Origin: Zhihengliuella sp. ISTPL4
Lineage (GTDB): Bacteria > Actinomycetota > Actinomycetes > Actinomycetales > Microbacteriaceae
Reading direction: 5' to 3'
Assembly: GCF_002848265.1 (NCBI RefSeq)
Contig: NZ_CP025422.1
Coordinates: 3,006,727 to 3,070,726, forward strand
Length of the DNA: 64,000 nt
Numbering within the stretch: position 1 is the stretch's first letter; each line of letters starts with the position of its first letter. Shown piece after piece: positions 45,722-54,915 of the stretch. A program made the position numbers and the translations under genes. The notes below the pieces were generated by a model. The model did no database searches. It was given only the letters and a program-made list of their open reading frames with translations, and had not been told where the DNA came from.

Positions 45722-47359
45722 ATGGCGACGCGGATGCTGCGCCGCGGGCTTCCGCGGGTGCCGGGCGGCGAACCGTGGCCGCCCGCCGATGCGACCATCG
45801 AGACCGTCGATGAGGTCCGGGTGACCGAGGCCGTCCAGGCTCCGGCGTCGACACCCGACTCCGCGACGGTGGAGCGCGTCGAGCGTTCTGCCGTCGAGGT
45901 CGAGGCCGCCGTGACCGCCCCCTCCCCGCCGGAGGACGCCGCACCGCGTCCGGCCCTTCGTCGGGGCCTCCCGCGCGTCCCCGGCGGCGAGCCCTGGCCG
46001 TCGTCCGAGGTCGCGGCCGCGCCCACTGCGCCGTCCGCACCCGCCGCGGTTCCGGGCGGGACCGCACCTTCCACCGCCACGAGTGCCGTGACTCCCGCTG
46101 CGCCCGCTGCCTCCGCGACGTCCTCGGCACCCGCCGCCGTGCCCGCCCCGGTGGCGTCTGCCGGAGGCGAGGGCATCCGCCGCGGACTGCCCCGTGTTCC
46201 GGGCGGCGAGCCGTGGCCGCCCGCGGGGACCGTGCCCGCTGTTTCGGCCGCTGAGACCTCTCCGACCGTGGCGGCGGACGCCTCCGTGATCGCAGAGCCG
46301 CCATCTCCGTCCGCGACCCCCGCAGCCGAGCCCGCCGCGGCCCCCGGCACCGTCCTCGCTCCGGCCGCCGACATCAGCGCCCCGCTGCCCTGGACCCGCA
46401 CGGTCTGGGACGGGCGTGCACCGCGGCACCTCCCGGCTCCCGCAGCGGAGGCCGCGACCGCTCGCCGCCGTCCGACGTGGACCCAGGCGATCGCCGTGCT
46501 GTTCGGAGCCGCGGCCCTCGGCGTGCTCGCCGCCGCAGCCGTGGCCCTCGTGCGGGCGCTGCTGAGTCTCCCGTTCCTGCAGGACTTCCTGGCGGCCTTC
46601 CCGGGCGAGTACGAGCCGCCGATCCCGGTCGAGCCCGGCTTCGCGCCGTGGGCCAACTGGGCGCACTTCTTCAACATGTTCCTGATCGTGCTGATCATCC
46701 GCTCGGGACTGCAGGTGCGCACCGAGAAGCGGCCGACCGTGTTCTGGACGCCGCGGAACAACCCGAAGGGCAAGATCAGCCTGAACCTCTGGTTCCACCA
46801 GGCGCTCGACATCCTGTGGCTGGTGAACGGTGTGATCTTCGTGGTGCTGCTGTTCGTCACCGGTCACTGGGTGCGGATCGTGCCGACGAGCTGGGAGGTC
46901 TTCCCGAACGCGCTGTCGGCGGCCCTCCAGTACATCTCGTTCGACTGGCCGCACGAGAACGGCTGGAACAACTACAACAGCCTGCAGCAGCTCGCCTACT
47001 TCGTGACCGTCTTCGTCGCGGCGCCGCTGGCCGCCGTCACCGGATTCCGCATGTCGGGGCTCTGGCCGAAGAAGGCGGAGCGCCTGTCGAAGGCGTATCC
47101 GGTGGAGTGGGCGCGTGCCCTGCACTTCCCGGTGATGCTCTACTTCGTGGCGTTCATCATCGCGCACGTCGCGCTCGTGATGCTCACCGGCTTCCAGCGC
47201 AACCTCAACCACATGTTCGCCGCGCAGGATGCCGCCACGTGGACCGGGTTCTGGGTGTTCGTCGCCTCGCTCGTCGTGATCGCGATCGCGTGGGTCGCCG
47301 CGCGTCCGCTCGTGCTCGCGCCGATCGCGAAGGTGTTCGGCAAGGTCTCGGGGCGCTGA
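45722..47359 (+). CDS. Cytochrome b561-like membrane protein with triple [14 protein letters not shown] motif, ETF-linked
   Basis: The 545-residue protein has two parts. Residues 1-245 are a Pro/Ala/Glu-rich cytoplasmic region with the motif [14 protein letters not shown] starting at residues 7, 80 and 153, exactly 73 residues apart. Residues 255-545 hold five or six membrane helices of the Ni/Fe-hydrogenase b-type cytochrome / b561 kind, with His315, His359, His468 and His482 placed to ligate two hemes. The gene is two bases after etfA and no ETF-quinone oxidoreductase is seen, so it is a candidate quinone-reducing partner of ETF. The repeats may be docking sites for a flavoprotein; this is inference. 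Confidence 0.78.
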   Translation: MATRMLRRGLPRVPGGEPWPPADATIETVDEVRVTEAVQAPASTPDSATVERVERSAVEVEAAVTAPSPPEDAAPRPALRRGLPRVPGGEPWPSSEVAAAPTAPSAPAAVPGGTAPSTATSAVTPAAPAASATSSAPAAVPAPVASAGGEGIRRGLPRVPGGEPWPPAGTVPAVSAAETSPTVAADASVIAEPPSPSATPAAEPAAAPGTVLAPAADISAPLPWTRTVWDGRAPRHLPAPAAEAATARRRPTWTQAIAVLFGAAALGVLAAAAVALVRALLSLPFLQDFLAAFPGEYEPPIPVEPGFAPWANWAHFFNMFLIVLIIRSGLQVRTEKRPTVFWTPRNNPKGKISLNLWFHQALDILWLVNGVIFVVLLFVTGHWVRIVPTSWEVFPNALSAALQYISFDWPHENGWNNYNSLQQLAYFVTVFVAAPLAAVTGFRMSGLWPKKAERLSKAYPVEWARALHFPVMLYFVAFIIAHVALVMLTGFQRNLNHMFAAQDAATWTGFWVFVASLVVIAIAWVAARPLVLAPIAKVFGKVSGR

Positions 47360-47362
47360 TCC

Positions 47363-47836
47363 ATGTCCGACCGCACCGCCATCGAGGACTACTGGCGCGA
47401 CGCGCGCACCGCGTTGCCCGACCTGCCGGAGGCTCTGCCCGAGGCGTGGGGCTTCGGGGCGACGCCGGAGCACGCCGACGAGCTGCTGGCGCTCGTGCTC
47501 GCGGGCATCAAGGTGGGCACCGCCTCGTCGCTCTGGGACTACGAGGAATCGGGGGAGCCGCTGCCGGAAGTGGGCGAGCTCAGCATCATCCTCGACGGAA
47601 CCGGCGCCCCGCGCGCGGTGATCGAGACCACGGCGATCGACATCGTGCCGTTCGACGATGTCGACGATGAGCACGCGTTCGCCGAGGGGGAGGGCGACCG
47701 CACGCTCGCGCACTGGCGCGAGGTGCACGAGCGCTACTGGCGCACCCACTCCGAGAACCCGCGGGGATACGCCCCCGACATGCCGGTGGTGTGCGAACGA
47801 TTCCGGCTGCTTCTGCCGCAGGGCGCGGACGACTGA
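47363..47836 (+). CDS. ASCH-domain protein
   Basis: The 157-residue protein matches ASCH-domain RNA-binding-like proteins: '[63 protein letters not shown]' and the C-terminal '[11 protein letters not shown]...[11 protein letters not shown]'. ASCH proteins are thought to bind RNA or modified nucleosides; at least one is an N4-acetylcytidine amidohydrolase. It is three bases after the cytochrome gene, so it is co-transcribed with etf by position, but no functional link is obvious. Confidence 0.85.
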   Translation: MSDRTAIEDYWRDARTALPDLPEALPEAWGFGATPEHADELLALVLAGIKVGTASSLWDYEESGEPLPEVGELSIILDGTGAPRAVIETTAIDIVPFDDVDDEHAFAEGEGDRTLAHWREVHERYWRTHSENPRGYAPDMPVVCERFRLLLPQGADD

Positions 47837-47847
47837 GGAGAGGGATC

Positions 47848-48999
47848 ATGGCCGAGGCCTACATCGTCGACGCGGTCCGTTCGCCGGTCGGACGCCGTGG
47901 CGGGGCACTCGCGGAGATCCACCCCGCCGACCTCGGCGCACACAGTCTGCGGGCCCTCGTCGACCGTACGGGCATCGATCCCGGCGCCGTGGACGACGTG
48001 ATCCTCGGAGCCATCGATGCGATCGGCGGGCAGGCGGGGAACGTCGCCCGCACCGCGTTGCTCGTCGCAGGGTTCCCGGAACACGTGCCTGGCGTCACGA
48101 TCGATCGGCAGTGCGGATCGAGTCAGCAGGCCGTGCACTTCGCTGCACAGGCCGTGCTCAGCGGCACCAGCGACCTCGTCATCGCCGGCGGGCTGCAGAA
48201 CATGTCGCAGATCCCGCTCACCGCTGCGGCGACCGTCGGCCGGGAGTACGGCTTCACGACGCCGTACGCGGAGTCCCCCGGGTGGCGGGAGCGCTACGGC
48301 GACCAGGAGATCTCGCAGTTCCGCGGCGCGGAGCTCATCGCCGAACGCTGGGACATCTCGCGGGAGGAGATGGAACGGTACGCGCTGGAGAGCCACCGGC
48401 GCGCGGTCCGAGCCCAGGACGAGGGGCGGTTCGCGGCGGAGGTCGAGCCGCTCGGCGGCCTCGACCACGACGAGGGCGTGCGACGGGACACCAGCCTGGA
48501 TCGCATGGCGGGCCTGCGGCCGCTCGCACCCGGAGGACGGATCACTGCCGCCGTCGCCTCGCAGATCAGCGACGCGTCGAGTGCGGTCCTGATCGCGAGC
48601 GAGCAGGCTGTGCGGGAGCACGGTCTCACGCCGCGCGCCCGCATCCACCACCTGTCCGTGCGCGGCGACGACCCGGTGCTCATGCTCACGGCGCCGATCC
48701 CGGCGACTCGGCACGCGCTGGAGCGCACCGGGCTCCGGATCGAGGACATCGACCTGTTCGAGGTCAACGAGGCGTTCGCCTCGGTCGTGCTCGCCTGGAT
48801 GCGCGAGACCGGTGCGCCGCACGAGCGGGTCAACGTCAACGGCGGCGGCATCGCCCTCGGGCACCCGATCGGCGCGACCGGCACCCGCATCCTCGCCACC
48901 CTGCTCAACGAGCTGGAGCGCACCGGCGGCCGCTACGGCCTGCAGACGATGTGCGAGGGCGGCGGCGTCGCGAACGTGACGATCATCGAACGCCTCTGA
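47848..48999 (+). CDS. Acetyl-CoA acetyltransferase (thiolase)
   Basis: The 383-residue protein has the thiolase triad: Cys89 in 'TIDRQCGSSQQAVHFAAQAVLSG', His in 'NVNGGGIALGHPIGATG' and the C-terminal Cys in 'TMCEGGGVANVTIIERL'; 'FEVNEAFAS' is also present. It cleaves 3-ketoacyl-CoA, or condenses two acetyl-CoA. A strong GAGGAGAGGG lies upstream of ATG 47848. It closes the etf operon and links ETF to beta-oxidation. The transcript ends at a hairpin 10 bases downstream. Confidence 0.93.
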   Translation: MAEAYIVDAVRSPVGRRGGALAEIHPADLGAHSLRALVDRTGIDPGAVDDVILGAIDAIGGQAGNVARTALLVAGFPEHVPGVTIDRQCGSSQQAVHFAAQAVLSGTSDLVIAGGLQNMSQIPLTAAATVGREYGFTTPYAESPGWRERYGDQEISQFRGAELIAERWDISREEMERYALESHRRAVRAQDEGRFAAEVEPLGGLDHDEGVRRDTSLDRMAGLRPLAPGGRITAAVASQISDASSAVLIASEQAVREHGLTPRARIHHLSVRGDDPVLMLTAPIPATRHALERTGLRIEDIDLFEVNEAFASVVLAWMRETGAPHERVNVNGGGIALGHPIGATGTRILATLLNELERTGGRYGLQTMCEGGGVANVTIIERL

Positions 49000-49009
49000 A
49001 CGCAGACGA

Positions 49010-49041
49010 CGAAAGGGCCGCGCCGTGGGGCGGCCCTTTCG
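49010..49041. terminator. Bidirectional terminator hairpin after thiolase
   Basis: CGAAAGGGCCGC (49010-49021) and GCGGCCCTTTCG (49030-49041) form a perfect 12-bp stem with an eight-base loop between two convergent genes, thiolase and GNAT. Confidence 0.75.
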
Positions 49042-49054
49042 GTGAGGACGAGGG

Positions 49055-49564
49055 TCAGGGACGCACGAAGCGGACCTCGGTCAGCGTCTCGCCGAGGAAC
49101 GGCTCGGTGTGCGCGGCGCCGTCGAGGTGGAACCCGTTGCGCGTGTAGAAGCGGTGCGCGCGGGGGTTGTCCTCGGCGACCCAGAGGTAGAGGGGCTCGT
49201 CCTTCTCGACGGCCGCGTCGAAGAGCTTCTGGCCGATGCCGGTGGAGTGGTACGCGTCGAGCAGATAGATGAAGTACAGCTCGCGGAACGCCGGGGCGTC
49301 CTTGTCGCGGGCCGGACCCGAGCCGACGAAGCCGACGATCTCGCCGTCGACGAGGGCCGCGTTCATCTTGAAGTCAGGACCCTGGGAGGCCCAGTGCGTC
49401 CAGAGTTCGGCCATGCGCCGCGAGGAGACCTTCTCCAGCGCCGCCTTGCTGATCAGGTGATCGTAGGTCTCGTGCCAGCACTGCGCATGCACGCGACCGA
49501 GGGCTTCCGCATCCACATCACGGACCGGACGGACGATGACTTCGGGCTGGGCTTCGGCGCTCAT
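49055..49564 (-). CDS. GNAT-family N-acetyltransferase
   Basis: The 169-residue protein has the GNAT acetyl-CoA-binding strand-loop: 'ELYFIYLLDAYHSTGIGQKLFDAAVEKDEPLYLWVAEDNPRAHRFYTRNGFHLDG', with the Q/R-x-x-G-x-G/A-type turn as 'YHSTGIGQKL'. The substrate is unknown. It converges on the thiolase gene. Confidence 0.9.
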   Translation of the reverse strand: MSAEAQPEVIVRPVRDVDAEALGRVHAQCWHETYDHLISKAALEKVSSRRMAELWTHWASQGPDFKMNAALVDGEIVGFVGSGPARDKDAPAFRELYFIYLLDAYHSTGIGQKLFDAAVEKDEPLYLWVAEDNPRAHRFYTRNGFHLDGAAHTEPFLGETLTEVRFVRP

Positions 49565-49694
49565 GCGGTGACTCTACGGCGGGTCCGTGGAAATCGGAAA
49601 TCGGGACCATGGCCCGCGACGGGCCTTCCGGCGGCATGGAGGAATCGGACAATGAAGTTCGGCGATCGTGCGCGGATGGCTACGATCAGTGCTC

Positions 49695-50255
49695 GTGAAT
49701 GTGATCTGGCGGACCCTCCTCGTGATCCTCGGTGCGCGCCGTCGCGTGCGGCAGGGGAAGACCCTCGACCCGACCGCCGTCGGCACCGTCCGCGTGACCA
49801 CCCTGCCGACGGACCTCGACATCCTCCGTCACATGAACAACGGCCGCTATCTGTCGCTGTTCGACCTCGGCCGCTGGGACCACCTCATCCGCACGGGGCT
49901 GTTCGACGTGATGAAGGAGCAGGGCTGGTACGCGGTCGTGTCCAGCGAGACCATCACCTTCCGCAAGTCGCTCCAGCTCTGGCAGCGGTTCGAGGTGCAG
50001 TCCCGGTTCATCGGGCACGACGAGAAAGCGCTGTTCCTGGAGCATCGGGCCGTGGTGGCCGGCGAGGTCTACGCCAGGGCCATCGTGCGGGCCCGCGTGC
50101 TGCGGCGCTCCGGAGGCACGGTCAGCAACGAGGAGCTCTTCGCCGCGGTGGGAAAGCCCGACGGCGTGCCGGAGATCGACGCGTGGGTGCACGAGTGGGC
50201 CGCCGCATCCGCCCTGCCTCCGGTTCGAACGCCCGCCCCCAGCATCTGGAACTGA
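49695..50255 (+). CDS. Acyl-CoA thioesterase (hot-dog fold)
   Basis: The 186-residue protein is a 4HBT-type hot-dog thioesterase: 'TTLPTDLDILRHMNNGRYLSLFDLGRWDHLIRTG' has the Asp/His-Met-Asn-Asn-Gly active-site region and 'SSETITFRKSLQLWQRFEVQSRFIGHDEKALFLEHR' the central strands. An N-terminal hydrophobic helix suggests membrane association. GTG 49695 is preferred because TACGAT (49681-49686) lies eight bases upstream, fitting a leaderless start; GTG 49689 and ATG 49668 are in-frame alternatives. Confidence 0.83.
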   Translation: MNVIWRTLLVILGARRRVRQGKTLDPTAVGTVRVTTLPTDLDILRHMNNGRYLSLFDLGRWDHLIRTGLFDVMKEQGWYAVVSSETITFRKSLQLWQRFEVQSRFIGHDEKALFLEHRAVVAGEVYARAIVRARVLRRSGGTVSNEELFAAVGKPDGVPEIDAWVHEWAAASALPPVRTPAPSIWN

Positions 50256-50319
50256 CCCGACTGCGGCCCACACGGTCGGGCACCCCGGGATTCCGCGACC
50301 GGAGACCTAGGGTGGTCCC

Positions 50320-53300
50320 ATGGCAGAGTCGTCGTCATCCTCCGCGGAGGCGGGGGCATCCGCATCCCTCGCCGATCAGGCCGTCGAACTCGCGCGCCGC
50401 TGGGTCATCGAGGCGGCCGCGGCCGACGTCGACCCCGCCGCCGAGCGCCTCGCCGGTGTGCTCCGCGATGCCAACGGTCTGCCCTTCACCCTCGGTTTCA
50501 TCGACGGTGTGATGCGGCCAGAGAGCCTGACGGCCGCGGCCGCCCAGCTGCGTCGGATCGCGCCCATCGTGCCGGAGTTCCTGCCGTGGTACCTGCGCTC
50601 CGCCGTGCGACTCGGCGGCGGCGTCGCCCCGGTGCTGCCGACGCCGGTCGTGCCGATCGCCCGGCGCGCCCTGCGCGAGATGGTGGGCCACCTCGTGGTG
50701 GACGCTCGACCCGCGAAGCTGGGCCCCGCGATCGAGAAGCTACGGGAGTCGGGGGCGCGGTTGAACCTCAACCTCCTCGGGGAGGCGGTGCTGGGGGAGG
50801 CCGAGGCGCGGCGGCGGCTCGACGGCATCCACGAGCTCATCCGGCGTCCGGACGTCGACTACGTGTCGGTCAAGGTCTCCGCCATCGTCAGCCGCATCTC
50901 GATGTGGGGCTTCGACGAGGTCGTCGACCGGGTCGTGGAGCGGCTGCTCCCGCTGTACGTGACGGCCGCGGCAGACGGCACCTTCGTCAACCTCGACATG
51001 GAGGAGTACCGCGACCTCGATCTCACGATCGCCGTCTTCACGCGTCTCCTCGAGGATCCGCGGCTCACCGGGCTCGAGGCCGGGATCGTGCTGCAGGCCT
51101 ATCTGCCCGACGCGCTGCCGGCACTCCAGGAGCTCACCGCCTGGGCGCAGGACCGCGTGATCCACGGCGGAGCGCGCATCAAGGTGCGCCTCGTGAAGGG
51201 CGCGAACCTCGCGATGGAGCACGTCGAGGCGACCCTGCACGGATGGACGCCAGCGCCCTACGACACGAAGCTCGACACCGACGCCAACTACCTGCGCTGC
51301 CTGGACTGGATGCTGCGGCCCGAGCACACGACCGCCCTGCGGATCGGTGTCGCCGGCCACAACCTCTTCAGCATCGCGCACGCGTGGCTGCTGGCCGGGG
51401 AGCGCGGCGTCCGCGACGCGGTCGAGTTCGAGATGCTGCTCGGCATGGCGCAGGGGCAGGTGCAGGCTGTCTCCCGGGAAGTCGGTCCGGTGCTGCTCTA
51501 CGTGCCGGTCGTCGCGCCTGCCGAGTTCGACGTGGCCATCAGCTATCTCGTGCGGCGGCTGGAGGAGAACGCGTCGTCCGAGAACTTCCTCTCCGCGGCG
51601 TTCCACCTGCACGACGACGAGGCGCTCTTCGCGCGCGAGGCCGACCGTTTCCTCGACGCGCTCGATCACGCCGCCGATCCGGACCTCGCCCTGGGGCCGC
51701 GGCGCACCCAGGATCGGCTCGCTCCCGTGCATGAGTCCGTGCGCCCGACCCCGGTGAGCCCGGTCGCGGAGGCCGACCTCACGAAAGCCGTGCTCGGCAT
51801 CGTGCGCGGCTCCGACGACGCCGACACCGGGGCCTATCTCGAGACCGCCGTCTACGCGGCGCGCGAGCGCGGGGAGGACACGGGGGGTGCCCCGGGATTC
51901 GCGAACACGGCGGACACCGATCTCGCCCTTCCCGCCAACCGAGAGTGGGCGGCGGGGATCCGTGAGAGGCTCGCGGACTCGACGGTCGGGAGGGACGTCT
52001 TGGACGCGGCCCGCGTCGATGACGCCGGCGACCTCGCCCGCATCGTGCGCGGCGTGCAGGGTGCGGCGGCGGCCTGGGGTGCGCGTCCTGCGGCCGAACG
52101 GGCGGAGGTGCTGCTGCGCGCGGCGGCCGCGCTCGAGTCCCGGCGCGCGGAGCTGATCGAGGTCGCTGCCGCGGAGACCGGCAAGGTCTTCGCCGAAGCC
52201 GACGTCGAGGTGAGCGAGGCCGTCGACTTCGCCCGGTATTACGCCGCGACGTGTCGCGAGCTCGATGCGATCTCCGGCGCCGTGTTCGTGCCCGCCCGCG
52301 TGACCGTCGTCGCTCCGCCGTGGAACTTCCCCCTTGCCATCCCCGCCGGCGGGGTGCTGGCCGCGCTCGCCGCGGGCTCCGGGGTCGTCCTCAAACCCGC
52401 CCCACAGGCGCGGCGGTGTGCGGCGGTGCTCGTGGAGGCGCTGTGGGAGGGTGGTGTGCCGCGCGAGGCGCTCGCTCTCGTCGACATCGAGGAAGGCGAC
52501 CTCGGCTGCGCCCTCATCGCGGACGAGGCGGTGGACCGCGTGATCCTCACCGGCTCCTGGGAGACGGCAGCGCTCTTCCGCTCTTGGCGCCCGGACCTGC
52601 CCCTGCTCGCAGAGACCAGCGGCAAGAACGCGATGATCATCACGCCCTCGGCCGACCTCGACCTCGCTGTGGCCGACCTCGTGAAGAGCGCGTTCGGGCA
52701 TGCGGGGCAGAAGTGCTCGGCGGCGTCGCTCGCGATCCTCGTCGGGCCGGTGGGACGGTCGCAGCGCTTCGCGCGTCAGCTCGCCGATGCGGTCCGCTCG
52801 CTGCGGGTCGGCTGGCCCTCCGATCCGCTCGCCGAGGTGGGTCCGGTCATCGAGAAGCCCGAGGGCAAGCTCGCCTGGGCGCTCTCCGAGCTGGAGGGCG
52901 ACGAGCGATGGCTCATCGAACCCGCCCTCGACCCCGCCGACGACGGCAGCGGACGGCTCTGGCGCCCCGGCGTGCGGGTCGGCGTGCAGTCCGGCTCGCG
53001 CTTCCACACGGAGGAGTTCTTCGGACCGGTCCTCGGGATCATGCACGCGCCGACGCTCGCGAAGGCCGTCGATCTGCAGAACGCCGTCGCCTACGGTCTC
53101 ACCGCGGGGCTGCACACGCAGGACCCCGATGACCTCGCCTTCTGGCTCGACCGCGTGCAGGCCGGGAATCTCTACGTCAATCGCGGCACCACCGGAGCGA
53201 TCGTGCAGCGGCAGCCGTTCGGTGGGTGGAAGCGATCTTCCGTCGGCGCCGGTGCCAAGCCCGGCGGCCCGAACCACCTCATCGGGCTCGGTTCGTGGCG

Positions 53301-53994
53301 GGCGCAGCACGGGTCGCCGGCGTCGAGCACCCTCCATCTGCGCGGACTCGACTCCCGGATCACCGGACTCATCGAGGCCGCGCAGCCCTCCCTCCCGTTC
53401 GAGTCGTTCGAGTGGCTCCGGCGGTCCGCCCTGTCAGACGCGTTGGCCTGGGACCGGGAGTTCGGGCGGGTGCGGGACGTGTCGCGGCTGGAGATCGAGC
53501 GCAACCTCTTCCGGTATCGGCCCGTGCCGGTGGAGATCCGCGCCACCGAGGACGCCGCCCTGCACGACCTGCTGCGCGTCGTGATCGCGGGAGTGCGCGC
53601 GGGGGCGGGCTTCGTCGTGTCCACTCCGGTCGGGCTTCCGGCGGGCGTGCGGCATGCTCTGGGTGACCTCGACGCCGTGGTGTTCCTGGAGACGGAGGAC
53701 GAGTGGCTCCAGCGGATGCAGGTGGCCGAGGGCGAGGGAGCCCCAGAGGACCCGGGGGTTCCGGTGCTTCCGCGGCATGGGCGCGTGCGGCTCGTGGGCG
53801 GACGGGAGTCGGTGGCGGCCCTGCGCTCCCTGCTCGCTCGGGCCACAGGCGGCGATCCCGACCTCGCGGTGTACGACGCGGAGGTGACGGCGGCCGCCCG
53901 CATCGAGCTCCTCCCGTTCGTGCACGAGCAGTCCGTCTCGATCACGGCCCACCGCTACGGAAACCCCGACCCTTGGAGCGCCTCCGTCATCTGA
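50320..53994 (+). CDS. putA: Bifunctional proline dehydrogenase / pyrroline-5-carboxylate dehydrogenase
   Basis: The 1224-residue protein has an N-terminal proline dehydrogenase barrel (about 90-480) with 'YVSVKVSAIVS', 'FVNLDMEEYRDLDLTIAVF', 'GARIKVRLVKGANLAMEHVEATLHGW' and 'SSENFLSAAFHLHDDEAL'. It is followed by an aldehyde dehydrogenase module (about 570-1015) with 'VAPPWNFPLAIPAGGV', 'LAETSGKNAMIITPSADL' and catalytic Cys799 in 'GHAGQKCSAAS'. A C-terminal extension of about 200 residues follows. No ribbon-helix-helix domain is present, so it does not repress DNA. It oxidises proline to glutamate. TAGGGT (50308-50313) six bases before the ATG implies a leaderless mRNA. Confidence 0.94.
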   Translation: MAESSSSSAEAGASASLADQAVELARRWVIEAAAADVDPAAERLAGVLRDANGLPFTLGFIDGVMRPESLTAAAAQLRRIAPIVPEFLPWYLRSAVRLGGGVAPVLPTPVVPIARRALREMVGHLVVDARPAKLGPAIEKLRESGARLNLNLLGEAVLGEAEARRRLDGIHELIRRPDVDYVSVKVSAIVSRISMWGFDEVVDRVVERLLPLYVTAAADGTFVNLDMEEYRDLDLTIAVFTRLLEDPRLTGLEAGIVLQAYLPDALPALQELTAWAQDRVIHGGARIKVRLVKGANLAMEHVEATLHGWTPAPYDTKLDTDANYLRCLDWMLRPEHTTALRIGVAGHNLFSIAHAWLLAGERGVRDAVEFEMLLGMAQGQVQAVSREVGPVLLYVPVVAPAEFDVAISYLVRRLEENASSENFLSAAFHLHDDEALFAREADRFLDALDHAADPDLALGPRRTQDRLAPVHESVRPTPVSPVAEADLTKAVLGIVRGSDDADTGAYLETAVYAARERGEDTGGAPGFANTADTDLALPANREWAAGIRERLADSTVGRDVLDAARVDDAGDLARIVRGVQGAAAAWGARPAAERAEVLLRAAAALESRRAELIEVAAAETGKVFAEADVEVSEAVDFARYYAATCRELDAISGAVFVPARVTVVAPPWNFPLAIPAGGVLAALAAGSGVVLKPAPQARRCAAVLVEALWEGGVPREALALVDIEEGDLGCALIADEAVDRVILTGSWETAALFRSWRPDLPLLAETSGKNAMIITPSADLDLAVADLVKSAFGHAGQKCSAASLAILVGPVGRSQRFARQLADAVRSLRVGWPSDPLAEVGPVIEKPEGKLAWALSELEGDERWLIEPALDPADDGSGRLWRPGVRVGVQSGSRFHTEEFFGPVLGIMHAPTLAKAVDLQNAVAYGLTAGLHTQDPDDLAFWLDRVQAGNLYVNRGTTGAIVQRQPFGGWKRSSVGAGAKPGGPNHLIGLGSWRAQHGSPASSTLHLRGLDSRITGLIEAAQPSLPFESFEWLRRSALSDALAWDREFGRVRDVSRLEIERNLFRYRPVPVEIRATEDAALHDLLRVVIAGVRAGAGFVVSTPVGLPAGVRHALGDLDAVVFLETEDEWLQRMQVAEGEGAPEDPGVPVLPRHGRVRLVGGRESVAALRSLLARATGGDPDLAVYDAEVTAAARIELLPFVHEQSVSITAHRYGNPDPWSASVI

Positions 53995-54180
53995 CCCCGT
54001 CCCCCGGGCGCTGGTCCCGCCACGGGTGCGTGTGCGGAAAGGTGCCTTCCGGGCCCGGTGCTGGTGCGTTTTCCATCCCGCTTCGGGATGCCCAGGGCAT
54101 GCGGGATCGGAAACGGGCGGGAGAGGCGGCTCGGGGGTGCGATGGTGATCCCGGGAGATTGCGGCCGGAGACGGGGTGTA

Positions 54181-54233
54181 AAAGATTCTTGACACAGGGA
54201 ACGGGTGGACGTACTCTCGTGTCAAGAATCTTT
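54181..54233 (+). promoter_or_regulatory. Promoter with 15-bp inverted repeat operator for the XRE operon
   Basis: AAAGATTCTTGACAC (54181-54195) and GTGTCAAGAATCTTT (54219-54233) are perfect inverted repeats. The left arm contains a consensus -35 TTGACA (54189-54194); the -10 TACTCT (54212-54217) follows at 17 bp and the right arm covers the predicted transcription start. The XRE protein encoded in the operon is the obvious ligand. The 186 bases between the putA stop and this site show nothing I can name. Confidence 0.75.
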
Positions 54234-54250
54234 GACACGAGGAGAAGCGC

Positions 54251-54685
54251 ATGGTCTACGAAGAGCGCAACGTCTGGGCCGGGCTCATCGTCAGCCCGAT
54301 CGTCGCGATCGTCTACGGGGTGCTGCTCCTGCAGCAGGCGGGCGGTGGCCCGCTCACCGAGACGGACTGGTTCCCGCTGATGCTCTGGACGATCGGCGGG
54401 GGCATCGTCGGGACGATCGTGCTGAGCATCCTCTGGGGCATCATCGCCGGGATGTCCGATCCGGACGGCATCGGTCGCTCCGACATCCGCGACCGGGACA
54501 TCGGCCGAATGGGGGCGCGCGTGGAGCAGGCCTTCGTCACCATCGCCGGCCTCGGCGTCATCGTCCTGTGCGGTCTCGGCGCCGACGTGTTCTGGATCGC
54601 GAACACCATGTTCGCCGGGTTCCTCGTGGCGGCCGTCATCGGCGGTGTCGCCCGTGCCGTCGCGTACCGTCAGGGGCTCCGCTGA
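54251..54685 (+). CDS. Four-helix membrane protein, DUF2178-like
   Basis: The 144-residue protein has four membrane helices (about 10-28, 42-65, 90-110 and 115-135) and short charged loops ('SDPDGIGRSDIRDRDIGRMGAR'). Membrane proteins of this size directly before a very short XRE regulator are known as the DUF2178/regulator pair; assignment is by layout and resemblance. GAGGAG lies seven bases upstream of the ATG. Its stop shares a base with the XRE start. Confidence 0.72.
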   Translation: MVYEERNVWAGLIVSPIVAIVYGVLLLQQAGGGPLTETDWFPLMLWTIGGGIVGTIVLSILWGIIAGMSDPDGIGRSDIRDRDIGRMGARVEQAFVTIAGLGVIVLCGLGADVFWIANTMFAGFLVAAVIGGVARAVAYRQGLR

Positions 54686-54915
54686 TGGTCAAGCCCACCC
54701 TCGTCTCCAACAGCATCCGTGCCCACCGCGAGCGCGCCGGGCTCACACAGGCCGAGCTCGCCCGCACGATCGGGGTCACCAGGCAGACGCTCATCGCGAT
54801 CGAACAGCAGAAGTACTCGCCGACGCTCGAGCTCGCGTTCCAGATCGCCCGGGCCTTCGGTGTCGGGATCGACGACCTGTTCGCGTATCCCGCCGAGCCC
54901 GGAGGTGCCGCATGA
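54685..54915 (+). CDS. Short XRE-family helix-turn-helix regulator
   Basis: At 76 residues this is essentially one HTH_3 domain: 'IRAHRERAGLTQAELARTIGVTRQTLIAIEQQKYSPTLELAFQIARAFGVGIDDLFAY'. It resembles the YgzD/Rv-type minimal regulators that accompany small membrane proteins. The inverted repeat at the operon promoter suggests autorepression. Its stop overlaps the next gene (ATGA). Confidence 0.9.
   Translation: MVKPTLVSNSIRAHRERAGLTQAELARTIGVTRQTLIAIEQQKYSPTLELAFQIARAFGVGIDDLFAYPAEPGGAA

Noticed and set aside
50740..53337. Long - strand open frame opposite putA
   Set aside because: It is a GC-bias shadow of a fully recognisable bifunctional enzyme.
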